A DNA stretch of 64,000 nucleotides from Candidatus Babelota bacterium (GTDB lineage Bacteria; Babelota; Babeliae; Babelales; Vermiphilaceae). Below, in pieces: positions 1 to 8,214 of the stretch (positions within the stretch are counted from its first letter, which is position 1; the number at the start of each line of letters is the position of its first letter). The notes under the pieces were generated by a model. That model had not been told where the DNA came from, made no database searches, and saw only the letters and a program-made list of their open reading frames with translations. The stretch lies in assembly GCA_029262575.1 (NCBI GenBank), contig JAJCZC010000039.1, positions 19,022 to 83,021 of the forward strand, in the 5' to 3' direction. The position numbers and the translations under genes were made by a program.

Positions 1-348
1 ACTTGCATTGGTTGCAACGGCCATTTGCAGGGAAAATTGTTGTGCAATTTGATGAAACTCAAAAAAACCATGGATAAATGTTACATTTTGTTGGTACATT
101 TGATTGGCGATGTATAGTTTTTCGCGCATTAAATCTTGTACCGGGTCATCAAGTCTCATGATCTGTTTGATTAAAAAACAGCTGTTTTGAAGTGCCAAAC
201 CAGGCAGTTGTTGCGCAAGATCATTTTTTTGAGCATTAGACAAAGGAACATTTTTTTGCTTTATAAGCTCCTTCGTGGCTTTTTGCCAGATAATCTCAGA
301 GTCGATGATGGTGCCATCCATATCGAAAATGATAGCTTTATATTTCAT
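1..348 (-). CDS. HAD-family hydrolase, beta-phosphoglucomutase-like (partial)
   Basis: The window edge cuts this minus-strand gene, leaving the first 116 codons. The N-terminus reads MKYKAIIFDMDGTIIDSE, which is HAD motif I (DxDGT) with nucleophile Asp and acid/base Asp, followed by a helical cap region. The last visible residues, VATNAS, match motif II with its Thr/Ser. Family members are cytosolic phosphatases or phosphomutases acting on small sugar phosphates; the substrate cannot be told here. The start is the ATG ending at 348, preceded by AGAGGA on the minus strand. It is divergent from the next gene at 410. Unlike the HAD proteins at 5880 and 6701 it has no signal peptide. Confidence 0.85.
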   Translation of the reverse strand, partial: MKYKAIIFDMDGTIIDSEIIWQKATKELIKQKNVPLSNAQKNDLAQQLPGLALQNSCFLIKQIMRLDDPVQDLMREKLYIANQMYQQNVTFIHGFFEFHQIAQQFSLQMAVATNAS

Positions 349-409
349 ATTTTTTTTCCTCTGATAAACTTATAGTAATGTTGATAGGTATTAATATAAG
401 GAATTGTAC

Positions 410-1075
410 ATGAATAAAAGAACTATCTTACCTATATTCGGTTTGTTTGCAATTGGTGGCCTTTTTGCACTTGTTAGCCACTTTACCCTGAGTAGCGTTA
501 CCGGGCTTTCCAGGGTTTCGTTTTCATTTTCACATTGTTTGGCTCCTTTGATGGGGGCATTTTGTGGACTTATTGGGGCATATAGTGTGTTGGGGAGTAT
601 GCTGAGTGTTCGATTGGCGGGTTCACTGTTTGGTGTTATGCGCTATACATATTTCGGGTTGCCAACCTTTGCGGCCTCATTATGTTGGGCAACGCAAAAT
701 CGTGCTATTAGGATTGGTATTCCATTTGGAAGTATGGTCTTATTCTTATTGCATCCAGTTGGCTACTATGCCGCACCATACACTCTCTATTGGTTAATAC
801 CAATGGTGATTGGTGCAATGCAAACACGCAATACTATATTGACTGCATTAGCAAGTACATTTACTGCACATGCGGTTGGATCAGTGATGCATTTATATAT
901 CATCAATAGCATGTCTTCAGTAGCGTGGCTTAATCTTATTCCAGTTGTAGCATGTGAAAGATTGTTGTTTGCTATGGGCATGTGTATTTCTTATCATTCG
1001 GTAGTTTGGTTGTTGCATGCTGGAGCCATTGCGTTGCAAAATCGATTTGCCGATACGACGCCATCATTGAAGTAA
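410..1075 (+). CDS. multi-pass inner membrane protein
   Basis: About 221 residues with five or six hydrophobic segments and short loops. The ATG at 410 follows AAGGA at a 7-base gap, so the in-frame TTG at 404 is not needed. The spread of small residues and short loops is reminiscent of ECF-type transporter S components or other small integral transporters, but no diagnostic motif was recognised and substrate is unknown. uppS begins 9 bases downstream on the same strand, so it probably shares a transcript with uppS and gpsA. Confidence 0.75.
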   Translation: MNKRTILPIFGLFAIGGLFALVSHFTLSSVTGLSRVSFSFSHCLAPLMGAFCGLIGAYSVLGSMLSVRLAGSLFGVMRYTYFGLPTFAASLCWATQNRAIRIGIPFGSMVLFLLHPVGYYAAPYTLYWLIPMVIGAMQTRNTILTALASTFTAHAVGSVMHLYIINSMSSVAWLNLIPVVACERLLFAMGMCISYHSVVWLLHAGAIALQNRFADTTPSLK

Positions 1076-1084
1076 AGGCACATT

Positions 1085-1771
1085 ATGCAACATTTGGCCT
1101 GCATTATGGATGGAAATCGTCGTTTTGCAAAAAGGCATGGATGGAAGCCATGGATTGGGCACAAAAAAGGTGTTGATGCGGTGCGTATGGCTATTGATTT
1201 TTGTGTCAAAAAAAACATTAAATTTTTATCTCTTTATACGTTTTCCATCGAAAATTTTAAACGTTCTGAAGATGAAAAAAACTATCTTTTTTCATTGTTG
1301 GTTGAACAGGCCAAAAAACATATTAATGAGTTTATTCAAAAGGGCATTCAAGTACGATTTGTTGGCAATAGATCGTTGTTTCCACAAGATGTGATCAAAG
1401 CGTGCCAAGAGGTTGAAGAGCAGACACAACAGGGCGTAACTCTACAAGTAAATTTTTTGTTTTGTTATGGTGGCCAGCAGGAAATTGTACATGCTGCAAA
1501 AAAAATTAGTCAAAGTGTGCAAAAAGGGGAATTGCTCACCGAAGATATTGATGAGAAAACGATAACAAATGCATTATGGCTAGGTGATGCACCGCCGCCA
1601 GATTTGATTTTCCGCACAGGTGGTGTGAATCGTTTGAGCAATTTTTTGTTATTCCAATCGGCTTATGCCGAATTTTACTTTTCAGATAATTTATGGCCAG
1701 AAGTTACACACAATGATTTGCAAATAGCTTTTGATCGCTTTAATCAATGTAAAAGGAACTTTGGTAAATGA
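1085..1771 (+). CDS. uppS: isoprenyl transferase (undecaprenyl diphosphate synthase)
   Basis: A 228-residue cis-prenyltransferase that makes the C55 lipid carrier for peptidoglycan and other envelope glycans from farnesyl diphosphate and IPP. The N-terminal CIMDGNRRFA matches the family HxMDGNgRWA motif with catalytic Asp at residue 9; the usual Gly after Asn is Arg and the usual Trp is Phe. Near the C-terminus RTGGVNRLSNFLLFQSAYAE matches the conserved IPP-binding region. Length is normal. The 3' end overlaps gpsA by four bases (ATGA), implying translational coupling. It pairs functionally with murG and the PBP elsewhere in the window. Confidence 0.95.
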   Translation: MQHLACIMDGNRRFAKRHGWKPWIGHKKGVDAVRMAIDFCVKKNIKFLSLYTFSIENFKRSEDEKNYLFSLLVEQAKKHINEFIQKGIQVRFVGNRSLFPQDVIKACQEVEEQTQQGVTLQVNFLFCYGGQQEIVHAAKKISQSVQKGELLTEDIDEKTITNALWLGDAPPPDLIFRTGGVNRLSNFLLFQSAYAEFYFSDNLWPEVTHNDLQIAFDRFNQCKRNFGK

Positions 1772-2769
1772 AGATTGCAATACTAGGTGCTGGCGCTTGG
1801 GGTACAGCATTGGCAACATTGCTTGCTCACAATGGTCATGATATTTTGCTTTGGGCTTATGAATCGGAAGTTGCTGATGATATTAATAATGCGCATGGAA
1901 ATAAGCGTTATTTACCTGGTATTAAGTTAGATGATAACATTCGTGCAACCGATACGATTTCTCAAGCAATTTGTGATGCGCAATGGGTGTTTGAAGCCAT
2001 TCCCGTTAAATTTTTGCGCAAAACATTGGAGCAAACCATTCATTGTTTTTCAAAAGATCAAGTTTGGGTTATCGCAAGCAAGGGCATTGAACAAGATACG
2101 TTGATGTTGCCAAGTGACATCATTGATGATGTTTTTGGATATCAGCCAAAAAAAGCCGTAATTGCTGGTCCAAGTTTTGCCTATGATTTAGCCCGCAAAG
2201 ATATCACCGGTGTTGCAGTTGCGGCCACAGACTGTACTATTGCAGATCAACTTCAAGAGGTTATGGCCAATCTTTATTTTAGGCCATATGTTAATTTGGA
2301 TATGATCGGTGTACAACTTGCCGCAGCACTTAAAAATGTGATCACCTTGGGTGTCGGGATGCTTGATGGCGCTGGGTTTGCTGATAATGCAAAAGCATTT
2401 TTATTCACGCGCGGTTTGCACGAAATGGCACAACTGGGCATTGCAATAGGCGCACAACAAGAAACATTTTATGGTCTTGCGGGTGTTGGCGATTTAGCAT
2501 TAACGGCAATGGGCAAAAAAAGCCGCAATCTTGAAGTGGGCAAACGTTTGGGAATGGGGCAATCTTTAGATGCTATTTTGCAGCAAACAGGCTATATCCC
2601 TGAAGGCATTAATACGGTTCAATCATTGCATGAATTAGGAAAGCAAAAACTTGTTCCTATGCCAGTATGCCAAGGCGTTTATCAAGTTGTCTTTGGCGGT
2701 GTTTTATTGCATGACATGTTGGCCGATTTGATGAAAGTTACATTTGAGAACAAGCGTTGCTGTTCATGA
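1768..2769 (+). CDS. gpsA: glycerol-3-phosphate dehydrogenase [NAD(P)+]
   Basis: 333 residues, normal for GpsA. The N-terminus MKIAILGAGAWGTALA is the Rossmann dinucleotide-binding loop. Further on, GPSFAYDLARKD and AALKNVITLGVG carry the catalytic lysine region, and FYGLAGVGDLALTA is the C-terminal signature. It reduces dihydroxyacetone phosphate to sn-glycerol-3-phosphate, the start of phospholipid synthesis. It overlaps uppS by four bases. The last roughly 90 bases reappear in diverged form at 4971-5061, beyond the phospholipase gene that abuts this stop codon by only two bases. Confidence 0.96.
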   Translation: MKIAILGAGAWGTALATLLAHNGHDILLWAYESEVADDINNAHGNKRYLPGIKLDDNIRATDTISQAICDAQWVFEAIPVKFLRKTLEQTIHCFSKDQVWVIASKGIEQDTLMLPSDIIDDVFGYQPKKAVIAGPSFAYDLARKDITGVAVAATDCTIADQLQEVMANLYFRPYVNLDMIGVQLAAALKNVITLGVGMLDGAGFADNAKAFLFTRGLHEMAQLGIAIGAQQETFYGLAGVGDLALTAMGKKSRNLEVGKRLGMGQSLDAILQQTGYIPEGINTVQSLHELGKQKLVPMPVCQGVYQVVFGGVLLHDMLADLMKVTFENKRCCS

Positions 2770-2771
2770 AT

Positions 2772-4742
2772 CTATTCAAATCCGTTTTTTTGGTTAATGG
2801 CCCATTTTATGGTCTCTATTATTTTGGGCATGCTTTGTGTGAGATTTGCTTCAGTCACTCCTGTCAGTTGATTGATTTCATCATTTGAGTATTCAAACTT
2901 GGTTGTAGATAAATTAGTTGTATATGCATTAGGAATGAATGCAGGGTAAGTGATATTTGTGCGATCAACCGAACGTGGCATATATATTACAATTGGCGTG
3001 TCCGAATTATTTTCATCTTTAAATATGCTTATGGCTTTTTTTCCTATATTAGTATAATCGATCTGAGGGAATGGCAATTGATTATTTTGTGCATATTCTT
3101 CAGCAAATTTCAATGCTGGCGCTTCATTTGTTTTTAGTGAGGCTGAGGCATCAAAGGTGATGATAATGTCAGCCTTGCGTTGAGGGTGTATCACTGGGGG
3201 TATAGGTAGATTGAACGCAAGGCCACCATCGACAAGTCGAATATTTTGTTTGCCGGCGATAGTAGGGTTCTTAACCTCTTTTGCAAAATTGGGTAATTTA
3301 GCCACACTAATACGTTTTTTTTCAAGATAATACTTTGTTCCTGAGGTCATCAGTTTATTCACTAAAAAATGTATAGCGGGGCCGATTATAGGGATACCCT
3401 TTACAGATTCTTCATAAGCTCGAGCATAAGTTGGTGCAAAAGCTGATCCAACGATGCCTAAAATCTGTCCTAAATCGTATCCTGGGCGTGTATCATTAGA
3501 TCGACCATGTACGAAGGTCCGGCCAATTGCCCACATAGGAATGTTACGGTTGCCAAGCCAATCTCCAATGCCGCCCGCTTCATAGGGAGTAAATACAAAC
3601 CAATTAACTTTACTCCGTTTTTTATTGATATCCATATCGTACCCATTTACTGCTGTGAGTATAGGAAACGGAATGGTGCCATTTTGCAAGCGTTGATCAA
3701 TGTTGCGGTCACCAAGCGATGAAAAGAAGACTCTTTGGCGGTTGTCTTGAAAATTTTGTAAATAACGGTTTGCTAAAAGTGCTCCCCATAGTGTGACGAG
3801 TGTTACTGGTTGATCGAGTGCTGATCGTACAAGAACGGCATTTGTTACCGATTTAATTTCACCCAAGGTTGATTTTTTCGGCAATATACCTCTTTGCATA
3901 ATTGGTTTGATCATATCTTTGAATGCTTGTGGTTGTGTGCGGCTCATAAGCCATAATGAAACAAACCATGCGCCGCCAGAAAGTCCAACATCATAAGTGA
4001 TTGTATTTAAGAGTCCAGTTTTTTGCGCTCCAATGTGAAAACCAAGACTTGAGAGCAATGCTCGAATGCCCCCTCCACTATTGACTAATGCTATGTTGGG
4101 AATGAATGAGCCGTTTAATTTTTTTGAAAGTAATCTTTCGAGGCTTTTTTTAACCTGTTTTCTTCGTGTGTCTAAGAAGTCTAGTTCTGCCTGTGGAAGG
4201 TTAGGGCCAATTCTGACTTGAGCTATTTGATTTTGATGAGTGTTTTGGGATACAAGAGGATTTGAAGCAAGGGAAGATGCTCTATATTTTTCCACTAACG
4301 AAGACCATGCGTCATTAATTTTAGCCTTAGCTTTATGGCCTTTCCATTCTACTGGATTATAGCCTTTGATTTTATCTTTATCTATGCTGATGTAAAAATT
4401 ATCAAAGGCTCTATTGAATCCTTTTGAAACGCCAATGCTAATTGAGGCGAGTCGGTTAAGTTGTTTTTTTGATATTTTTTCTTTTAGTTGTGTACTAGCA
4501 TGTGAAAAAACAAGAAGCCGCCTACATTTTACAGTTCTTTCTGGGCGTGCAATTTCAGAAGATTCATTTTTTCCAATTGTCACTACAGGGCTTAACCGCT
4601 CGATTGTTGATTTGGCAAGAGGCTTGCAGTAGATGGTTGCATATACAGGGGTTTCGGTTGTGTTATGCACATTGATGATGCTACCTGAATAAAGTGTGCT
4701 GCTTATAAGTAAGGGAAAAAGTATATAAAAAGAAGGCTTCAT
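2772..4742 (-). CDS. exported cPLA2/lysophospholipase-type phospholipase
   Basis: 656 residues with a Sec signal peptide at 1-20. The catalytic core resembles the cytosolic phospholipase A2 / fungal lysophospholipase domain: an oxyanion loop NSGGGIRALL near residue 222, the nucleophile elbow GLSGGAW near 253 with Ser about 255, and a D-G-G catalytic aspartate (VDGGLAFNLP) near 504. These families cleave acyl chains from phospholipids, so a role on host or vacuolar membranes is likely (inference). The first 200 residues are not recognised. A good GGAG ribosome site precedes the ATG. Its stop lies two bases from the gpsA stop on the opposite strand. Confidence 0.8.
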   Translation of the reverse strand: MKPSFYILFPLLISSTLYSGSIINVHNTTETPVYATIYCKPLAKSTIERLSPVVTIGKNESSEIARPERTVKCRRLLVFSHASTQLKEKISKKQLNRLASISIGVSKGFNRAFDNFYISIDKDKIKGYNPVEWKGHKAKAKINDAWSSLVEKYRASSLASNPLVSQNTHQNQIAQVRIGPNLPQAELDFLDTRRKQVKKSLERLLSKKLNGSFIPNIALVNSGGGIRALLSSLGFHIGAQKTGLLNTITYDVGLSGGAWFVSLWLMSRTQPQAFKDMIKPIMQRGILPKKSTLGEIKSVTNAVLVRSALDQPVTLVTLWGALLANRYLQNFQDNRQRVFFSSLGDRNIDQRLQNGTIPFPILTAVNGYDMDINKKRSKVNWFVFTPYEAGGIGDWLGNRNIPMWAIGRTFVHGRSNDTRPGYDLGQILGIVGSAFAPTYARAYEESVKGIPIIGPAIHFLVNKLMTSGTKYYLEKKRISVAKLPNFAKEVKNPTIAGKQNIRLVDGGLAFNLPIPPVIHPQRKADIIITFDASASLKTNEAPALKFAEEYAQNNQLPFPQIDYTNIGKKAISIFKDENNSDTPIVIYMPRSVDRTNITYPAFIPNAYTTNLSTTKFEYSNDEINQLTGVTEANLTQSMPKIIETIKWAINQKNGFE

Positions 4743-4766
4743 AGTTTTTTCTCCATTATTAACAAA

Positions 4767-4796
4767 ATAGTATCTATTATCTTAATAATGCTACAA
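4767..4796 (-). promoter_or_regulatory. candidate promoter of the phospholipase gene
   Basis: On the minus strand TTGTAG (4791-4796) and TACTAT (4767-4772) are separated by 18 bases and lie 25-54 bases upstream of the start codon. The match to the sigma-70 consensus is moderate. This is pattern evidence only. Confidence 0.35.
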
Positions 4797-4892
4797 GTCG
4801 GTGTCTATTTGCAATTAAATGTTGTGAGTTTCGACAGAATGTTTATAGGAAGGCGTTGTTGAAGAGTTTCTGGAAATGTTGACCGGGTATGC

Positions 4893-4970
4893 TTAACGAT
4901 TCAGTTCTTGGACCAATTGTTCACTATATTTTGAATAGAATGCCAATAAACCCGTTATTATTAGCGGCAT
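4893..4970 (-). pseudogene. 3'-end fragment of the exported HAD gene
   Basis: A 78-base copy of the end of the HAD gene at 5880-6560. Almost all of 4903-4970 is identical to 5886-5953, apart from a short changed stretch with a one-base insertion that breaks the frame. The last codons then read LNR-stop instead of LN-stop, using synonymous Leu and Asn codons. It has no start and no 5' part. It is joined directly at 4970/4971 to an oppositely oriented gpsA tail. The intervening gene between this copy and its parent is 5080-5712. Confidence 0.85.
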
Positions 4971-5061
4971 TCATCGAGTTGTTTTTGGTAATTCTTTATT
5001 GCATGACATGTTGGCTGATTTAATGAAAGTTACATTTGAGAACAAGCGTTGTTGCTCGTGA
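4971..5061 (+). pseudogene. 3'-end fragment of gpsA
   Basis: A roughly 90-base copy of the end of gpsA, matching from about 2680 to the stop at 2769. From the codons for LLHDMLADLMKVTFENKR through CCS-stop there are six silent changes and no amino-acid change. The few amino-acid replacements are near the 5' end of the copy. It ends in the same TGA. Parent and copy are separated by the phospholipase gene. No promoter or start codon is associated with it. Confidence 0.88.
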
Positions 5062-5079
5062 ATGCAACTTTCATTGAAT

Positions 5080-5712
5080 TTATTGTGTTGTTCTGATTAC
5101 GTCAGTTAGCCAATTCAAAGCCAGAGCGCCTAAAGTTCCAGCGGCACTGCCAACAATAGCTGGACATACAGTATCTACTATTCTGCTATAACCTAGGGCG
5201 TCATTGTTTGGGATGGCAACGCGCGTTGTATATAAATGAGCAGATACTATTGGAGCAACCATTTGTAACATGGCAATTGTTTTTGGTTTATTAGAATTGT
5301 TGCCAACGAGCGTTTGTGTGAGAAACCCTGCTCCAAAACCTATAGCAGCATATTTTTTCAGCTTTGTTATAAAGTGTCTGTGCGCTTGTATCAAGGGTAC
5401 GTTTTGGTTGTCATGTACTTCTACCAGGGCTTCTTGTCGTGTTTGTTCAAGCTCGCGAAGCTCGTTAAGAGCGCCCTCTATAATGTTAGGGTAATCCCTA
5501 GGGCCTTGATAGTTCATATGTTCAGAGATTGCATATCTTAAGATTGTGTCTTTTTCTTGATTAGTTAAATCAGGTTCACCTGTGTGAATATTTATTTCAA
5601 TTCGATCATCATGCAGTATTACTCGATCATCATTTGCCGCGCTAAACGCATCATGCATGTTTAACATTGCACAAACGGCAAACGTTAATTTTGTTATTGT
5701 TTTGAAATTCAT
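5080..5712 (-). CDS. exported or membrane-anchored protein of unknown function
   Basis: 210 residues beginning with a signal peptide ending near FSAAN (about residue 26). The mature part starts with an acidic segment, followed by a helical stretch rich in Glu and Arg (about 75-105), and then two likely membrane-spanning or Gly/Ala-rich hydrophobic segments (about 120-165 and 180-205), an arrangement seen in some membrane-inserting effectors. No family was recognised. The start has AGGAG-like GGAGATATTCTC upstream. It sits between two displaced tails (4893-5061) and the intact HAD gene, all reading leftwards except the gpsA tail. Confidence 0.65.
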   Translation of the reverse strand: MNFKTITKLTFAVCAMLNMHDAFSAANDDRVILHDDRIEINIHTGEPDLTNQEKDTILRYAISEHMNYQGPRDYPNIIEGALNELRELEQTRQEALVEVHDNQNVPLIQAHRHFITKLKKYAAIGFGAGFLTQTLVGNNSNKPKTIAMLQMVAPIVSAHLYTTRVAIPNNDALGYSRIVDTVCPAIVGSAAGTLGALALNWLTDVIRTTQ

Positions 5713-5879
5713 GAGAATATCTCCATTTATTTAAGTATAAAACAGTTAAAATTATATCAAAAAACCTTTCGTGTTATTACAAATATAACATATTTTAATT
5801 TTTTGTCAAAAAAAGTTGCGGCTTCTTTTAAAGGAGTTTTTAGCCGTTTTGGCTGTAAAAGAGACAAGATTAAGTGGGT

Positions 5880-6560
5880 TTAGTTGAGTTCTTGGACCAA
5901 TTGTTCACTGTTTTTGAATAGAATGCCAATAAACCCGTTATTATTAGCGGCATCAACATTTTCTTGTTTATCATCGATAAAGATTGCATAGGGCTTATTT
6001 TCATCGCGTAGTTGGGCAAGTTCAACGAAAAACTGTGAATCGGGTTTTTCCAATAGCTTATCTGATTGAAAATCCACTGTTTTGCCGTTCTTGATTACGT
6101 TTTCATTGAAGATGTGGGGATACTTTTGTTTGAGCCGATCAAACACCAATGAACCGATGTTGGATGCCACATACATGGTGTAACCTTTATCGGCGAGATC
6201 GAGGATTAAATCTTCCATGCCATCAAGAAGCACTTGGCTGTTTGCCATGTTCATTGCAAAATCAGCCAATCGTTCATCTTCTTCCCTTAGACGCTCAACA
6301 TATGCGCCGCCGGATGAATCGGTTTTGCTGATTGCATAGAGATCTTTGAGCAACCCCCAATTGAAAATGTGTGATAGTATGGCAAGTTTATTGGGCGTTT
6401 GCCAAAGTGTTTGCAACATATCAGATTTGCTTTTTTGAATGATAACCTTGTGGATGTCCCAAAAGATTTCGGTGTTTTGTGGTGTGTATTGTGTGTCAGC
6501 TGCATATGTTTGAGTGATGATACATGCACTTATTATTAGTAAGGTTTTTTTGAATAACAT
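5880..6560 (-). CDS. exported HAD-superfamily protein, altered motif I
   Basis: 226 residues from the second in-frame ATG. This start is chosen because the GGAG ribosome site lies inside the codons of the upstream alternative start at 6572. A signal peptide occupies residues 1-20. HAD motifs are partly kept: FWDIHKV for motif I with the first Asp but His where the second Asp normally sits, ASN for motif II, KPD near motif III, and FIDDKQENV for motif IV. With the general acid/base replaced, ordinary phosphatase activity is doubtful. It is a paralogue of the gene at 6701. A tail copy lies at 4893-4970. Confidence 0.78.
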   Translation of the reverse strand: MLFKKTLLIISACIITQTYAADTQYTPQNTEIFWDIHKVIIQKSKSDMLQTLWQTPNKLAILSHIFNWGLLKDLYAISKTDSSGGAYVERLREEDERLADFAMNMANSQVLLDGMEDLILDLADKGYTMYVASNIGSLVFDRLKQKYPHIFNENVIKNGKTVDFQSDKLLEKPDSQFFVELAQLRDENKPYAIFIDDKQENVDAANNNGFIGILFKNSEQLVQELN

Positions 6561-6579
6561 ATTGTTCTCCATTTAAATT

Positions 6580-6667
6580 GAATATCCTTCGACAGGCTCA
6601 GGATGAGACAATAATAAAAATGTATGATTGTTAATAAACTTCATCCTGAGCTTGTCGAAGGATATTC
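6580..6667. repeat. 27-bp inverted repeat (MITE/REP-like)
   Basis: Arms 6580-6606 and 6641-6667 are reverse complements with a single mismatch, around a 34-base AT-rich loop. The arm core TCCTTCGACAAGCTCAGGAT belongs to a repeat type seen in many unrelated bacterial genomes (from general knowledge). It lies between the two exported HAD genes, 20 bases upstream of one start and 34 bases after the other stop. A related but longer repeat is at 9758-9921 and a collapsed relative near 63520-63558. Confidence 0.9.
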
Positions 6668-6700
6668 CTTCTAATAAGTTAAGGACTCTTTTATCTTACT

Positions 6701-7402
6701 TCAATTGCAGGTACAAATGCCATAATTATGTAATTCACGTTTAAGTTGTTTAGCTGATTTAAAGTGAATTGCTAATAGACCGCATTCGCGCGCAGCAGCT
6801 ACATTTTCTAATTTGTCATCGATAAATAAAATATCTTTATCATTGCTTGGGTTGAGCTTTTCTTTGAGTTGCTCAAAATAGCGATGATCAGGCTTTTGGA
6901 TTACTTCTTCTTGAGTAAAGTCGACTGTCATGCCATGTCTGATAAATACGTTATTGAATGTTTCAGGGAATTTTTTCTGCAGTTCTGCAAAGAAGATGCT
7001 GCCTATATTGGTGGCTGTATAGAATTCATATCCTTGATTGGCCATGTTGCGCATAATTTTGAGGGTGCGTTTTTTTATTTTTTTAGCCAGGCAAATATCT
7101 TTAATGATATTAGCAAGGTCATCGAGACCTTCTTCTTTAAGATAAAGATAAAAACCTTCGCCAAACTTTTCGCCAGTTGATCCGGCTATTTTTTTGCGTT
7201 CTTTATAGGCTTTATAAAGTTTTTTGCATTGAGGGAATTTGGTGAAAATGGTTTTGAAAATTGCACCATTCTTTCGCTTTAACAATACATCATCTAAATC
7301 GGTGGCGATGATGAGATTTTCAGGAGTATATTTGGATTGCTCAGCAGGGTTAATAGCTAATGTTAACAGGCTGAAAGAAAGTATTGATAACAAGCGTATC
7401 AT
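6701..7402 (-). CDS. exported HAD-superfamily hydrolase
   Basis: 233 residues with a signal peptide (about 1-17). The motif I region reads ATDLDDVLL, keeping both catalytic aspartates, followed by TATNIGS for motif II, QKPDHRYF near motif III and FIDDKLENVAAA for motif IV. It is thus a plausible active Mg-dependent phosphatase, exported to periplasm or beyond. It is the close paralogue of 5880-6560, sharing the NIGS, KPD and IDDK-ENV blocks, and the two are arranged in tandem with an inverted repeat between them. GAGG precedes the ATG by eight bases. Substrate unknown. Confidence 0.82.
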   Translation of the reverse strand: MIRLLSILSFSLLTLAINPAEQSKYTPENLIIATDLDDVLLKRKNGAIFKTIFTKFPQCKKLYKAYKERKKIAGSTGEKFGEGFYLYLKEEGLDDLANIIKDICLAKKIKKRTLKIMRNMANQGYEFYTATNIGSIFFAELQKKFPETFNNVFIRHGMTVDFTQEEVIQKPDHRYFEQLKEKLNPSNDKDILFIDDKLENVAAARECGLLAIHFKSAKQLKRELHNYGICTCN

Positions 7403-7446
7403 AGGAAAAACCTCACATTTTTACTGTTTTTAGAATCCATTCATGC

Positions 7447-7452
7447 TATAAT
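7447..7452 (+). promoter_or_regulatory. candidate -10 element for the 7527 gene
   Basis: A perfect TATAAT lies 75 bases before the ATG at 7527 in the divergent gap between 7402 and 7527. No good -35 hexamer was found at 16-18 bases. Confidence 0.4.
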
Positions 7453-7526
7453 CTTACCATAATCACCCGCCGTGTCGAATTGACAACTGGAGAATCTTTT
7501 TTTGCTTATCTTAAAAAGGGATATGT

Positions 7527-7826
7527 ATGAGTAAAAACACATTTGAATCGATTGGTTGTATAGCTGTATTTAGCGTTGTTTTTCATCTGTTTTATTCTTG
7601 TAGTGGTTTTATTAGTTTCACTCATCCGATGCTAACCATGCTATTGTTTCCGGCGAGTGTTGCGGTTATGCTTGGGTGTATCGCATTATTAGCTGATAAA
7701 ATAATCATTTGGTTTTTATCAAAAATGAGCCGAAAAAAGTATAACAATATCATAAAAATAAAACATATTGCTTGGCTTGTATTGGGTATGATCTATTTAG
7801 GATTTATGCTTTTTATCTTGCATTAA
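7527..7826 (+). CDS. small three-helix membrane protein
   Basis: 99 residues with three hydrophobic segments (about 9-27, 33-58 and 76-97) and a short basic loop of Arg and Lys between the second and third. The start follows AAGGGA. No family recognised. It is followed on the same strand by another small membrane protein at 7879 with its own AAGGAG site, so the two are probably co-transcribed. Confidence 0.7.
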   Translation: MSKNTFESIGCIAVFSVVFHLFYSCSGFISFTHPMLTMLLFPASVAVMLGCIALLADKIIIWFLSKMSRKKYNNIIKIKHIAWLVLGMIYLGFMLFILH

Positions 7827-7878
7827 GAGGCTTAGGTTTGCGAGTATAGACCTAAATTATTTAAAAAAAGGAGTAATT

Positions 7879-8214
7879 ATGCAGGGCAAGGGTCGCGTGT
7901 TGTTTGGTATGTTAATAACGGTTAGTGCATTTATTTTGCTTAATCTATTTGCGGTCGGTGTATTTGGTTATTTTCAAATACAAGAGCGAAGTATGGTTTT
8001 GGCGCTAGTCCTATCTGGGGTGTTACTCGTGATACAAGTGGGTTTATTAGCACAGTTTGGCGTTCAGATTGGCAAATTGTTTGGAGTTAATCCAAAGTAC
8101 TATAATACAATAATGTGGGCAACAATTATTGCTTGGGGGATATTATCACAACTGCCGAGATTCTTAAAAACTTCAAAGTTCTTGCAAAAGGTTGAGCAGC
8201 AGGAACAGCTTTAA
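7879..8214 (+). CDS. small membrane protein
   Basis: 111 residues with hydrophobic segments at about 8-31, 39-61 and 73-90, and a Lys/Gln-rich C-terminal tail. AAAGGAG lies seven bases before the ATG, a strong ribosome site. The stop overlaps the stop region of the convergent PASTA gene by four bases. No family was recognised. Confidence 0.72.
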   Translation: MQGKGRVLFGMLITVSAFILLNLFAVGVFGYFQIQERSMVLALVLSGVLLVIQVGLLAQFGVQIGKLFGVNPKYYNTIMWATIIAWGILSQLPRFLKTSKFLQKVEQQEQL

